Assembly (NCBI RefSeq): GCF_000341265.1
Contig: NZ_ANAE01000105.1
Coordinates: forward strand, 1 to 64,000
Length of the DNA: 64,000 nt
DNA from: Nocardiopsis prasina DSM 43845
GTDB taxonomy: Bacteria; Actinomycetota; Actinomycetes; Streptosporangiales; Streptosporangiaceae
Reading direction: 5' to 3'
Below are positions 20,046-28,413 of this stretch, piece after piece (the stretch's first letter is position 1; the number at the start of each line of letters is the position of its first letter). Under the pieces are notes generated by a model, which made no database searches, had not been told where the DNA came from, and worked only from the letters and a program-made list of their open reading frames with translations. The translations under genes and the position numbers were made by a program.

Positions 20046-20947
20046 CCAACCCCGACAATCACCGCTCCCCAGTGGAGAACCGGCTTCAGCGAGACCTAGC
20101 CGTGGTGAACGCCCTCGGGCGGGGCGGCGTGCGAGTCAATCCAAGCGCCGGGCCCAAGGCCGTGGTGGGCGCTCTGCGCGAGTCCGCCGACGTGCTCGGT
20201 TTCGAATCCCCCATCGACGCCGCGACCCACGTCATGCGACGTCTGGAGGAACTCCCTCCGGCAGAACGCGGGAACCCGATCCCCGCTTACCACACCTCAG
20301 CTTCCGAGACCGTGCGCAAGGGAAGAGCCAAGTCCGAAGGGGTGACCGACGGGACTCTGAACCTGCTCTTCGAACGCCAGGCGCAGCTGACCCCTTTGGC
20401 AACGGTCACGCTGGTGACCCGCGTGCGGATCATGGGCGACGGCACGGCCTACCTGGCCGAGCACGGCTGGCCCGCGCTCCCGCAACGCCCCGTGCACGCC
20501 TTCTCCGGTAGGCCGGAGGAGCTGCTGGAACAGGCCCGGGTCGGCCTCGCTGACCCGGAGGTGCCCCTGGACCAGTCCTTGCTGCTGCTATGGGGAGCCC
20601 GGATCGGTTCGGCCGACCTCGTCGGCACGCAGGAGCAGCGGCTCCTTGTCGCGGAGCGTGCCGCTGTGCGGGGCGGGGAGATTCGCAGGACGGTTGCCCG
20701 CGCCGAGCAGCTGGCTTCCGGCCCCGAGTGGTACGCGGCCTGCCTGTACCGCTCCATGCTGGAGAACCTGTTCGAGGGCTTCCTGGGCGCGGTGACGTTC
20801 GCCGTAGTCAAGTCGGAGGACATCGACGACGTCGACGAGGAGCTGAAGGAGGGGCTGCCGCAGGCCGAGGGCGCCGTTCCCGAGGCGGTCCCGGCCGGTG
20901 TACCGGAGGGGCACTGGTGGTGGCGGGCTCCGTTCGCCCGTTCCTGA
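20042..20947 (+). CDS. Two-part protein: degenerate copy of the upstream toxin-like domain joined to an HWWWRAP domain
   Basis: 301 residues. Residues about 38-140 align by eye with the C-terminal domain of the first island gene: ATHVMRRLEELP against AYHARKHFLELP and AYHTSASETVRKG against AYLKSLATTIREG, followed by VTLVTRVRIMGDGTAYL. The Lys-His pair is replaced by Arg-Arg (residues 66-67), so a catalytic role is doubtful. Residues about 200-301 resemble the second island protein and end VPEGHWWWRAPFARS. Codon use is chromosomal, unlike the first gene. Possibilities: a fused toxin-immunity remnant, an orphan immunity protein with a decoy domain, or an unrelated shared fold. Confidence 0.75.
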   Translation: MTNPDNHRSPVENRLQRDLAVVNALGRGGVRVNPSAGPKAVVGALRESADVLGFESPIDAATHVMRRLEELPPAERGNPIPAYHTSASETVRKGRAKSEGVTDGTLNLLFERQAQLTPLATVTLVTRVRIMGDGTAYLAEHGWPALPQRPVHAFSGRPEELLEQARVGLADPEVPLDQSLLLLWGARIGSADLVGTQEQRLLVAERAAVRGGEIRRTVARAEQLASGPEWYAACLYRSMLENLFEGFLGAVTFAVVKSEDIDDVDEELKEGLPQAEGAVPEAVPAGVPEGHWWWRAPFARS

Positions 20948-20954
20948 TCCACCG

Positions 20955-20989
20955 CCGGGGAGCGGGACCCTCCACGGGCCCGCTCCCGG
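20955..20989. terminator. Terminator between convergent island and ROK gene
   Basis: CCGGGGAGCGGG (20955-20966) pairs with CCCGCTCCCGG (20979-20989) with one bulged G and a 12-nt loop, immediately next to the ROK gene stop. Confidence 0.65.
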
Positions 20990-22219
20990 TCAGGCGCCCA
21001 TGACGAGGGACTCCGCGTGTTCGGGGCTCAGGCAGTGCTCGATGACCATGACCGCCGCGCCGATCACGCCCGCGCTCTCACCGGCCTTCGACGAGGCGAT
21101 GCTGAGGTTCTCCGTGGCCAGCGGCAGCGACCGCTGGTAGATGACCTCGCGCACCCCCGCGAGCAGGTGGTCCCCGGCCGTGGCGAGCGCGCCGCCGATG
21201 ACGATCACCGACGGGTTGAACATGTTGACCGAGGCGGCCAGGACCTCGCCGACGTCGCGACCGGCCTGGCGCAGGGCGCGCAGCGCCGGGACGGACCCGT
21301 TGCGGGACAGCTCCACCACGTCGCGGGCTCCCGAGGCGGGGACCCCCTCCGCGGTGAGGGTCTCGGCGATCGCGTGTCCGCTGGCCACCGCCTCCAGGCA
21401 GCCGGTGTTGCCGCAGCGGCACGGCCGGTCGGCGCCGTTGGGCACGTGGATGTGCCCCATGTCCCCGGCCGCCCCCTGGGCGCCCCGGTAGACGCTGCCC
21501 TCGCTGACGATCCCGCAGCCGATGCCCGTGGCCACCTTCACGAACAGCAGGTGGCTGGCGCCGGGCCAGGCGACGTGGTGCTCGCCGATGGCCATGATGT
21601 TGACGTCGTTGTCCACCAGCACGGGCCGGTCGATGCGGCCGCGCACGTGGCCGGACACGTCGAAGCCGTCCCAGCCGGGCATGATGGGCGGGTTGACCGC
21701 GCGTCCCGTGGAGTGCTGCACGGGGCCGGGCAGGCCCACCCCGACGCCGAGCAGGTCCCCGGTCGCCCGTCCGGCTGACTCCAGCAGGGACAGACCGTGG
21801 TCCAGCACCCAGTCCAGGACGGGTTCGGGGCCCAGCGCGATGTCGATGTCGGCGCGGTCCTCGGCGAGCACGGTCCCCGACATGTCGGTGAGGGCGAGCC
21901 GGGCGTGGGTGGCGCCCAGGTCGGCGGCGAGGACCACGCGCGCGTCGGGGCGGAACGAGAAGGTCGTCGGCGGCCGTCCTCCGGTGGAGACGGCCTCCCC
22001 GGCAGGGCCGATGAGTCCGCTGGCCAGGAGCGCGTCCACGCGCTGGGTGACCGTGGAACGGGCCAGGCCGGTGACGGCGGCCAGTTCGGAGCGGGTGCGT
22101 GGGCGGCCGTCGCGCAGCAGCCGGAGCAGGGTCCCGGCACCGGGCGCGGCTGTGGCGGCCGGGGCTCGCAGAGGTGTCGCCCCCGGTCCCCCTGGGGCTG
22201 TCAGCGCGTCTTCCGTCAT
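20990..22219 (-). CDS. ROK-family transcriptional regulator
   Basis: 409 residues. An N-terminal winged helix-turn-helix (about 30-80: SELAAVTGLARSTVTQRVDALLASGL) precedes a sugar-kinase-like ROK domain with ATP-site motif ADLGATHARLAL, VGLPGPV and the zinc motif CRCGNTGCLEA. The domain order is that of NagC/XylR-type repressors, which respond to a sugar or sugar phosphate. It is divergent from the Gfo/Idh gene, with a 109-bp shared promoter region containing two perfect inverted repeats, so it is the likely regulator of that gene and perhaps the following set. The inducer is unknown. Confidence 0.93.
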   Translation of the reverse strand: MTEDALTAPGGPGATPLRAPAATAAPGAGTLLRLLRDGRPRTRSELAAVTGLARSTVTQRVDALLASGLIGPAGEAVSTGGRPPTTFSFRPDARVVLAADLGATHARLALTDMSGTVLAEDRADIDIALGPEPVLDWVLDHGLSLLESAGRATGDLLGVGVGLPGPVQHSTGRAVNPPIMPGWDGFDVSGHVRGRIDRPVLVDNDVNIMAIGEHHVAWPGASHLLFVKVATGIGCGIVSEGSVYRGAQGAAGDMGHIHVPNGADRPCRCGNTGCLEAVASGHAIAETLTAEGVPASGARDVVELSRNGSVPALRALRQAGRDVGEVLAASVNMFNPSVIVIGGALATAGDHLLAGVREVIYQRSLPLATENLSIASSKAGESAGVIGAAVMVIEHCLSPEHAESLVMGA

Positions 22220-22283
22220 GGGACCAGTGAAGCACAGGATCTATTGAGTGGCCGTCATTCATCTATTTTGTCCACAACCGGCA

Positions 22284-22323
22284 ACTTATGCTTGACCTTC
22301 GACATAAGTCAGACGTAACGTCT
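22284..22323 (+). promoter_or_regulatory. Promoter and operator region of the Gfo/Idh gene
   Basis: ACTTATG (22284-22290) and CATAAGT (22303-22309) form a perfect 7-bp inverted repeat around 12 bp. A TTGACC -35 box (22292-22297) lies inside it, 18 bp before TAACGT (22316-22321), a good -10. A second perfect repeat, AGACGT-A-ACGTCT, spans 22311-22323 over the -10. Transcription would begin about 22328, at the ATG (22329), so the mRNA is probably leaderless. The repeats are likely ROK-regulator sites. Confidence 0.65.
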
Positions 22324-22328
22324 CGGAC

Positions 22329-23495
22329 ATGTCAGTGAAAAAAGTCACAGGTCTGGGTGATGCGCCAACGCCCGGACTGACAGCCCCCTCGGCCTATCGA
22401 GCAGCGGTGATCGGCACCGGCTTCATGGGACGCGTCCACACCCACGCCGTCCGCGCCTCAGGCGGCGAGGTCGTCGGGGTGGCCGGATCCTCCCCCGGCA
22501 AAGCCGAGGACTTCCGCGCCGCGCACGGCCTCCCCCGAGCCCACGCCGACGCCCTCGAACTCATCCACCGATCCGACGTCGACGTGGTGCACGTGTGCAC
22601 CCCCAACCACCTGCACGCCCCCCTGAGCCAGGCGGCCCTCGCAGCCGGAAAACACGTGGTCTGCGAGAAGCCCCTGGCCACCGACGCCGAGACGGCCCGC
22701 GGCCTCACTCAAGCCGCGCACGAGGCCGACCGCGTGGCCGTCGTCCCCTTCGTCTACCGCTTCCACCCCATGGCCCGCGAGGCCCGTGCCCAGGTGGCCG
22801 CGGGCGCCGTCGGCCGGGTCGGCCTCGCCCACGGCGGCTACCTCCAGGACTGGCTCCTCTACCCCCAGGAGGACAACTGGCGCGTGGACCCGGAGATCGG
22901 CGGCCCCTCCCGGGCCTTCGGCGACATCGGCTCCCACTGGTGCGACATGCTGGAGTTCGTCACCGGCGACCGCATCACCGCCGTCAGCGCCCAGACCTCC
23001 CGGTTCAACGATCACCGGGGCGAGGGCGGAGGCCGCGCGGTCACCACGGAGGACCTGGTGACCTTCCAGTTCTCCACAGCGGGCGGAGCCGTCGGCAACG
23101 CCGTGATCAGCCAGGTCTCCCCCGGCCGCAAGAACCAGCTCGTGCTGGAGGTCTCCGGCACCGAGGGGTCGCTCCGCTTCGACCAGGAACGGCCCGAGAC
23201 CCTCTGGGCGGGCGGGCGCGACCGCACCGGGATCGTCTCCCGCGACGACCCCGGCCTCAGCCCGGACGCCGCCCGTCTGGTCACCCTTCCGGTGGGCCAC
23301 CCCCAGGGCTACCAGGACTGCTTCAACGCCCTGGTCAAGGACACCGGCGCCGCCGTGGCGGGCGGGGAACCCGAGGGTCTTCCCGTCTTCGCGGACGGTC
23401 TTCGGGCCGCCGTGCTCGCCGAGGCGGTGTTGGAGTCCGCCCGGGAACGCCGCTGGGTCGACGTACCCCCGGTCGAGTCCCGGACGGGGCACTGA
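22329..23495 (+). CDS. Gfo/Idh/MocA-family oxidoreductase
   Basis: 388 residues. The N-terminal Rossmann domain has AVIGTGFMGRVHTHAV; the family motif is CEKPLATDAETAR (EKP lysine); the C-terminal alpha/beta domain has FGDIGSHWCDMLEFV, where the aspartate and histidine are usual catalytic or substrate residues. It oxidises or epimerises a sugar or cyclitol with NAD(P); the substrate cannot be read from sequence. There is no ribosome site before ATG 22329, agreeing with a leaderless message. It diverges from the ROK regulator and precedes the secreted ThuA-GSDH protein, so a keto-sugar pathway is likely. Confidence 0.92.
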   Translation: MSVKKVTGLGDAPTPGLTAPSAYRAAVIGTGFMGRVHTHAVRASGGEVVGVAGSSPGKAEDFRAAHGLPRAHADALELIHRSDVDVVHVCTPNHLHAPLSQAALAAGKHVVCEKPLATDAETARGLTQAAHEADRVAVVPFVYRFHPMAREARAQVAAGAVGRVGLAHGGYLQDWLLYPQEDNWRVDPEIGGPSRAFGDIGSHWCDMLEFVTGDRITAVSAQTSRFNDHRGEGGGRAVTTEDLVTFQFSTAGGAVGNAVISQVSPGRKNQLVLEVSGTEGSLRFDQERPETLWAGGRDRTGIVSRDDPGLSPDAARLVTLPVGHPQGYQDCFNALVKDTGAAVAGGEPEGLPVFADGLRAAVLAEAVLESARERRWVDVPPVESRTGH

Positions 23496-23589
23496 ATGGC
23501 CGCCCCAAGGGTCGGCCTCGTCCAGGTTTGTACGAATGACCGACACGCCCTCGTCCCCGTTCACCTGGAACTGTTACGGAACGTGAACC

Positions 23590-23621
23590 CAGGGGCCTCA
23601 ACAGGTCACTCAGGGCCCCTG
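23590..23621 (+). terminator. Probable terminator after the Gfo/Idh gene
   Basis: CAGGGGCC (23590-23597) and GGCCCCTG (23614-23621) form an 8-bp stem with a 16-nt loop, 95 bp past the stop. Confidence 0.5.
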
Positions 23622-23683
23622 TTCATCGTGACCGCCACGACGGACAATGCAGACATCGCCACGGTCGCGTCCGTGCGGCGCCT

Positions 23684-23706
23684 CCCGCCGTGCACGCGAA
23701 CGCGGC
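23684..23706. repeat. 23-bp direct repeat, copy 1
   Basis: The sequence CCCGCCGTGCACGCGAACGC plus GGC occurs here and, without mismatch, at 23848-23870. The core CGTGCACG is palindromic. This copy lies 53 bp before an unused ribosome-site-like GGAG and a GTG ACC TGA stub at 23759. The whole 23622-23941 stretch has no gene. Confidence 0.85.
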
Positions 23707-23847
23707 GAGCCGTCCGTCCTGCCCACGCTCGTCCCTGCCCCCGACGAAAGGAGCCGCCGTGACCTGATCACACCGATGAGGCGGCCACCCCCCGCTTCCG
23801 AACGCGATAGCAGGTACTCCCCGACGGTTCGCACCCGCCGCACGGCC

Positions 23848-23870
23848 CCCGCCGTGCACGCGAACGCGGC
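23848..23870. repeat. 23-bp direct repeat, copy 2
   Basis: Identical to copy 1, 164 bp downstream, and 71 bp before the start of the secreted ThuA-GSDH gene. The pair may be operators or the trace of a duplicated leader. Confidence 0.85.
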
Positions 23871-23941
23871 CACCGTCCCTGCCGTCGGCGCCGGCACGCC
23901 GCACGGACTCATCGACCCCCCACCCCCAGGTGAGGTTTCCC

Positions 23942-26900
23942 GTGATCAGAAGATCCCTACGAACGCTGGGCGCCCTGACGGCGAGCGTCGCGTTGGCCCT
24001 CGGGCTGACGTCGGTCCCGGCCCAAGCCGACGCGGACGAACAGGACCCGTTCACCGCGCTCATCTTCTCCAAGACCACCGGCTTCCGGCACGACTCCATC
24101 CCCTACGGCGTCGCCCTCTACGAGGCGCTCGCCGAGGAGCACGGCTTCGAGACCGAGCACTCCGAGGACTCCGACATCTTCAACCCGGAGGACCTGGCCC
24201 GCTTCGACGCGGTCATCTGGCTCTCCACCACCGGCGACGTCCTGGACGAGACCCAGCAGGCCGCGTTCGAGGAGTACGTGCAGGGCGGCGGCGGCTACGT
24301 CGGCGTCCACTCCGCCTCTGACACCCACTACGACTGGGAGTGGTACGGCGACCTGGTCGGGGCGTACTTCGCCAGCCACCCGCCCGGCACCCAGGACGCC
24401 GAGGTGATGGTCAACGACCGCACCCACCCCTCCACGTCCATGCTCCCGGCCAGCTGGGACCGGCACGACGAGTGGTACGACTACGACGTCAGCCCGCGCG
24501 GTGACGTCCACGTCCTGGCGGGCCTGAACGAGGCCTCCTACGAGGACGTCGTCGACCCCGCCGGACAGATGGGCTTCGACCACCCGATCGCCTGGTGTCA
24601 GGTGTACGACGGCGGCAGGTCCTGGTACACCGGCGGCGGCCACACCGTCGAGTCGTACTCGGAGCCGGAGTTCACCGCCCACCTCCTCGGAGGCCTCGAG
24701 TGGGCCGCCGGACAGGTCGAGGGCGACTGCGGCGCCACCCAGTGGGACAACTTCGAGAAGGTCACGCTCGCCCAGGGCGAGGAGAACGTCGGCGAGCCCA
24801 TGGGCATGGCGGTGCTCCCGGACGGCCGGATCATGCACACCTCCCGCAACGGCCAGGTGTCCATGTGGTCCCCCGAGACCTACAGCACCAACGCGCTCGC
24901 GGACGTGCCCGTCTACGACCACGACGAGGACGGGCTCCAGGGCATCGCGCTCGACCCGGACTTCGAGGAGAACGGGTGGGTGTACCTGTACTACGCGCCC
25001 GTGATCGACGGCGTCCCCTCGGGTGCCGCACCGGAGAACGGCACAGCGGAGGACTTCGAGCCCTTCGAGGCGCACAACAACCTGTCGCGCTTCCAGTTCG
25101 TGGACGGTGACGAGCCGTCCCTGGACCTGGAGAGCGAGCAGGTGATCCTGGAGGTCGAGGCCACCCGCGGCATGTGCTGCCACGTCGGCGGCGACATCGA
25201 CTTCGACCCGGACGGCAACCTCCTGCTCTCCACCGGCGACGACACCAGCGCCTTCGGTTCGGACGGTTTCAGCCCGCACGACGAGCGGGAGAGCCGCAAC
25301 CCGGCCTTCGACGCCCAGCGCGGCTCGGCCAACACCAACGACCTGCGCGGCAAACTGATCCGGATCGCCGTCGACGAGGACGGCGGCTACGAGATCCCCG
25401 AGGGCAACCTGTTCCCGCCGGAGACCTCCGACGCCGACCTGACCCGCCCCGAGATCCTCGCGATGGGTCTGCGCAACCCGTTCCGGTTCTCCGTGGACCA
25501 GAACGACGGCAGCGTCTACCTGGCCGACTACGGACCGGACTCCCCCGTGGCCGACCCCGAGCGCGGCCCCGAGAACACGGTCACCTGGCACCACATCACC
25601 GAGCCGGTCAACATCGGCTGGCCGTACTGCATCGGGAACAACTCCGCCTACAACAAGTACGACTTCGGATCCGGCACGTCCGGGGAGCCGTTCGACTGCG
25701 ACGCCCCGGTCAACGAGTCGCCGCGCAACACCGGCCTGACGGAGCTGCCCCCGGTCACTCCGGCGGCGATCTGGTACGGCTACGACGAGTCCGAGGAGTT
25801 CCCGCACCTGGGCACCGGCGGCGGCGCCCCGATGGGCGGTCCGGCGTACAGCTTCGACCCGGAGCTGGAGTCGGACAACAAGTGGCCCGAGTACTACGAC
25901 GGCGTCCCGCTGCTGTACGAGTGGAGCCGCCAGTGGATCAAGCAGGTGCACCTGGACGACGAGGGTGATGTCCTCGACATCACCGAGACCGTCCCGGACA
26001 TCGACCTGGCCAACCCCATGGACATGGAGTTCGGCCCGGACGGCGCCCTGTACGTGCTGGAGTACGGTTCCGGCTGGTTCGGCGGGGCCGAGGACTCGGC
26101 GATCTCCCGCATCGACTACTCCGGGTCGGGCAACAGCCCGGTGGCCCGGATCAGCAGCAGCACCACCTCCGGCCCCGCGCCGCTGACCGTGGAGTTCTCC
26201 GGCGAGAACTCCTTCCACCCCGGAGGCCTGGCCTTCGACTACGCGTGGAACTTCGGGGACGGCACGACCTCGACCGATCCCGCTCCCACGCACACCTTCG
26301 AGGAGGCGGGCCGGTACAACGTCAGCCTCACGGTGACCGACACCGAGGAGCGCACGGGCACGGCCACCGTGACGATCACCGCGGGCAACACCGCGCCCGA
26401 GGTCGCCTTCGACACGCCCCGGGACGGTCAGTTCTTCGACTGGGGCGACGAGATCCCGTTCGACGTGACCGTGGAGGACGCCGAGGACGGGTCGATCGGC
26501 GACGGGATCGACTGCGGTGAGGTGGACGTCACCTCGTCGCTGGGCCACGACACCCATGCCCACCCCTGGACCCAGTACGAGGGCTGTGAGGGTGTGAGCG
26601 TCACCGGGACCGACGGCGGTCACGGCCACGACATGAACATCTTCTGGGTCCTCCAGGCCGAGTACACCGACCAGGGCGGGGACGGCGTTCCGTCCCTGAC
26701 CGGCAGCGACGGGATCAAGCTCAACCCGTCGCGGATGCAGGCGCAGTACTTCACCGGCAGCGAGGGAGTGGTCACCGACGCCACCGAGGACCCCAACGGG
26801 GGCCTGCGCAACCTCGGCGGCATCCACCACGGCAGCTGGGTCGCCTACGACCCGGTGAACCTGCACGGGGTCGAGCAGATCGGCTTCCGTGTGGCCTCGG

Positions 26901-28285
26901 AAGGGGCGGGCGGCACCATCGAGGCCCGCGCCGACTCCCCCGACGGCGAACTGGTCGGCTCGGTCGACGTCGAGCCCACCGGCGGCTGGCAGGAGTGGAC
27001 CGACGTCACGATGGAGGACGTCACCGACCCCGGCGGCACCATCGACCTCCACCTGGTCTTCGTCAACGACGAAGCCGGGGACGAGGCGCTGTTCAACGTC
27101 AACTACTTCGACGTGAACGCGGACCACGACGGCGGCCACGGTGACAGGCCCGAGGCCGAGCTGACCAGCCCGGACGACGGCGCGGCCTTCGGGTCGGGCG
27201 AGGACGTCCCGCTCGCGGCCGACGTCACCGACCACGGTGACGCCGGGATCGAGGAAGTGGAGTTCCTCGTGGACGGGCAGGCGGTCGCCACGGTGACCGA
27301 GGGCCCCTACGAGGCCACCTGGTCCGACGTCCCCGACGGCGAGTACGCGGTCAGCGCGGTGGCCACGGACGGCGAGGGCCGCACCGGCACCTCCGCCACC
27401 CACACCATCACGGTCGGCGACGAGCCCGCCCCCGTGGAGTGCGCGCCGCCCAACCTCGACGACGGCTACCGCGCCCTGTGGGACGGGGAGTCCCTGGACG
27501 GCTGGAACATGGCCGGTCCGGGCGGCTTCGAGATCGTCGACGACGGTGACGGGTGCGTCCTCCAGACCGAGGGCGGGATGGGCCTGCTCTGGCACGAGAA
27601 CGAGCTCGGCTCCTACCGCCTGAAGCTGGACTACCTCACCCACGAGGAGTCCGACAACTCCGGTGTCTTCGTCGGCTTCCCGGACCCGGGCGACGACCCG
27701 TGGGTCGCGGTCAACGAGGGCTACGAGATCCAGATCGACCCGTACGGCGCCCCCGAGGGCGACCCCCTCACCCAGACCGGGGCCATCTACACCTTCCAGG
27801 CGGCCACCTCCCACCCGGAGGTCGTGGGCGAGTGGAACACGATGGAGATCGAGGTCGACGACCCGATGATCCGCGTGTGGATCAACGGCGAGCTGGTCAA
27901 CGAGTTCGAGAGCACCGACCCCGCCCGCGACCTCTCGGCCGGGCACGTCGGGATCCAGAACCACGGCGCGAACGACCTCGTGTGGTTCCGCGACGTGCAG
28001 GTCACCGACCTGGAGGACGAGACGGAGACGTTCACCTTCGCCGAGGTCCACGAACGGGTCGGGGAACTGGCCGAGGCGGGCGCTCTGACCGCCTCCGAGG
28101 CCACCCGGCTCACCCGCCAGCTGGAACTGGCCGAGCACAACGTGAGCGTGGGCCGGCCCGCGCAGGCCGGACGCTCGCTCGACCGGTTCCGGACGACCGC
28201 AGAGACCGTGGCCGACCCCGAGACCCGAGAGGAGCTGGGGCGCCTGGCCGACGGCCTCGAACACCTGACCGCAGTACCCGAGTAG
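23942..28285 (+). CDS. Secreted multidomain ThuA / sugar dehydrogenase-like (GSDH) / PKD / DUF1080 protein
   Basis: 1447 residues. A signal peptide (RRSLRTLGALTASVALALG...AQA) is followed by: ThuA-like amidotransferase fold about 37-255 (FSKTTGFRHDSIP, GGYVGVHSASDTHY); a six-bladed PQQ-type glucose/sorbosone dehydrogenase domain about 267-726 (GEPMGMAVLPDGR, GLRNPFRFSVDQNDG, GPDGALYVLEYG); PKD domain about 731-816 (AWNFGDGTTSTDPAPTHTF); a carbohydrate-binding-module-like region about 925-1060; an Ig-like domain about 1069-1159; DUF1080 (3-keto-glucoside hydrolase, concanavalin-like) about 1173-1357 (ALWDGESLDGWNM, HENELGSYRLKLDYLTHEE); and a C-terminal helical domain. Start GTG 23942 has AGGTGAGG 6 nt before it; GTG 23930 is an alternative. 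Probably processes oxidised glycosides at the cell surface. Confidence 0.92.
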   Translation: MIRRSLRTLGALTASVALALGLTSVPAQADADEQDPFTALIFSKTTGFRHDSIPYGVALYEALAEEHGFETEHSEDSDIFNPEDLARFDAVIWLSTTGDVLDETQQAAFEEYVQGGGGYVGVHSASDTHYDWEWYGDLVGAYFASHPPGTQDAEVMVNDRTHPSTSMLPASWDRHDEWYDYDVSPRGDVHVLAGLNEASYEDVVDPAGQMGFDHPIAWCQVYDGGRSWYTGGGHTVESYSEPEFTAHLLGGLEWAAGQVEGDCGATQWDNFEKVTLAQGEENVGEPMGMAVLPDGRIMHTSRNGQVSMWSPETYSTNALADVPVYDHDEDGLQGIALDPDFEENGWVYLYYAPVIDGVPSGAAPENGTAEDFEPFEAHNNLSRFQFVDGDEPSLDLESEQVILEVEATRGMCCHVGGDIDFDPDGNLLLSTGDDTSAFGSDGFSPHDERESRNPAFDAQRGSANTNDLRGKLIRIAVDEDGGYEIPEGNLFPPETSDADLTRPEILAMGLRNPFRFSVDQNDGSVYLADYGPDSPVADPERGPENTVTWHHITEPVNIGWPYCIGNNSAYNKYDFGSGTSGEPFDCDAPVNESPRNTGLTELPPVTPAAIWYGYDESEEFPHLGTGGGAPMGGPAYSFDPELESDNKWPEYYDGVPLLYEWSRQWIKQVHLDDEGDVLDITETVPDIDLANPMDMEFGPDGALYVLEYGSGWFGGAEDSAISRIDYSGSGNSPVARISSSTTSGPAPLTVEFSGENSFHPGGLAFDYAWNFGDGTTSTDPAPTHTFEEAGRYNVSLTVTDTEERTGTATVTITAGNTAPEVAFDTPRDGQFFDWGDEIPFDVTVEDAEDGSIGDGIDCGEVDVTSSLGHDTHAHPWTQYEGCEGVSVTGTDGGHGHDMNIFWVLQAEYTDQGGDGVPSLTGSDGIKLNPSRMQAQYFTGSEGVVTDATEDPNGGLRNLGGIHHGSWVAYDPVNLHGVEQIGFRVASEGAGGTIEARADSPDGELVGSVDVEPTGGWQEWTDVTMEDVTDPGGTIDLHLVFVNDEAGDEALFNVNYFDVNADHDGGHGDRPEAELTSPDDGAAFGSGEDVPLAADVTDHGDAGIEEVEFLVDGQAVATVTEGPYEATWSDVPDGEYAVSAVATDGEGRTGTSATHTITVGDEPAPVECAPPNLDDGYRALWDGESLDGWNMAGPGGFEIVDDGDGCVLQTEGGMGLLWHENELGSYRLKLDYLTHEESDNSGVFVGFPDPGDDPWVAVNEGYEIQIDPYGAPEGDPLTQTGAIYTFQAATSHPEVVGEWNTMEIEVDDPMIRVWINGELVNEFESTDPARDLSAGHVGIQNHGANDLVWFRDVQVTDLEDETETFTFAEVHERVGELAEAGALTASEATRLTRQLELAEHNVSVGRPAQAGRSLDRFRTTAETVADPETREELGRLADGLEHLTAVPE

Positions 28286-28313
28286 TCCCGGATCAGCAGT
28301 AACGCGACGAACC

Positions 28314-28341
28314 GTGGCGGGGCCGTCCCCGGCCCCGCCAC
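28314..28341 (+). terminator. Terminator after the ThuA-GSDH gene
   Basis: Perfect 11-bp stem GTGGCGGGGCC (28314-28324) with 28331-28341 and a 6-nt loop, 29 bp past the stop. It separates this gene from the next operon. Confidence 0.75.
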
Positions 28342-28413
28342 ACCCCCGCGGCGTCGTTCGCACGGCACGCGCCGCCCGTCACCAGGCCAGTGTCAACCTG
28401 ACAGGAGGTGCCC

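Noticed and set aside
23957..28363. A 1468-codon open frame on the minus strand opposite the secreted ThuA-GSDH gene
   Set aside because: It mirrors the third-base GC bias of the plus-strand gene, has no ribosome site and translates to Val/Gly/Arg-rich text with no domain, while the plus strand has a signal peptide and five recognisable domains.
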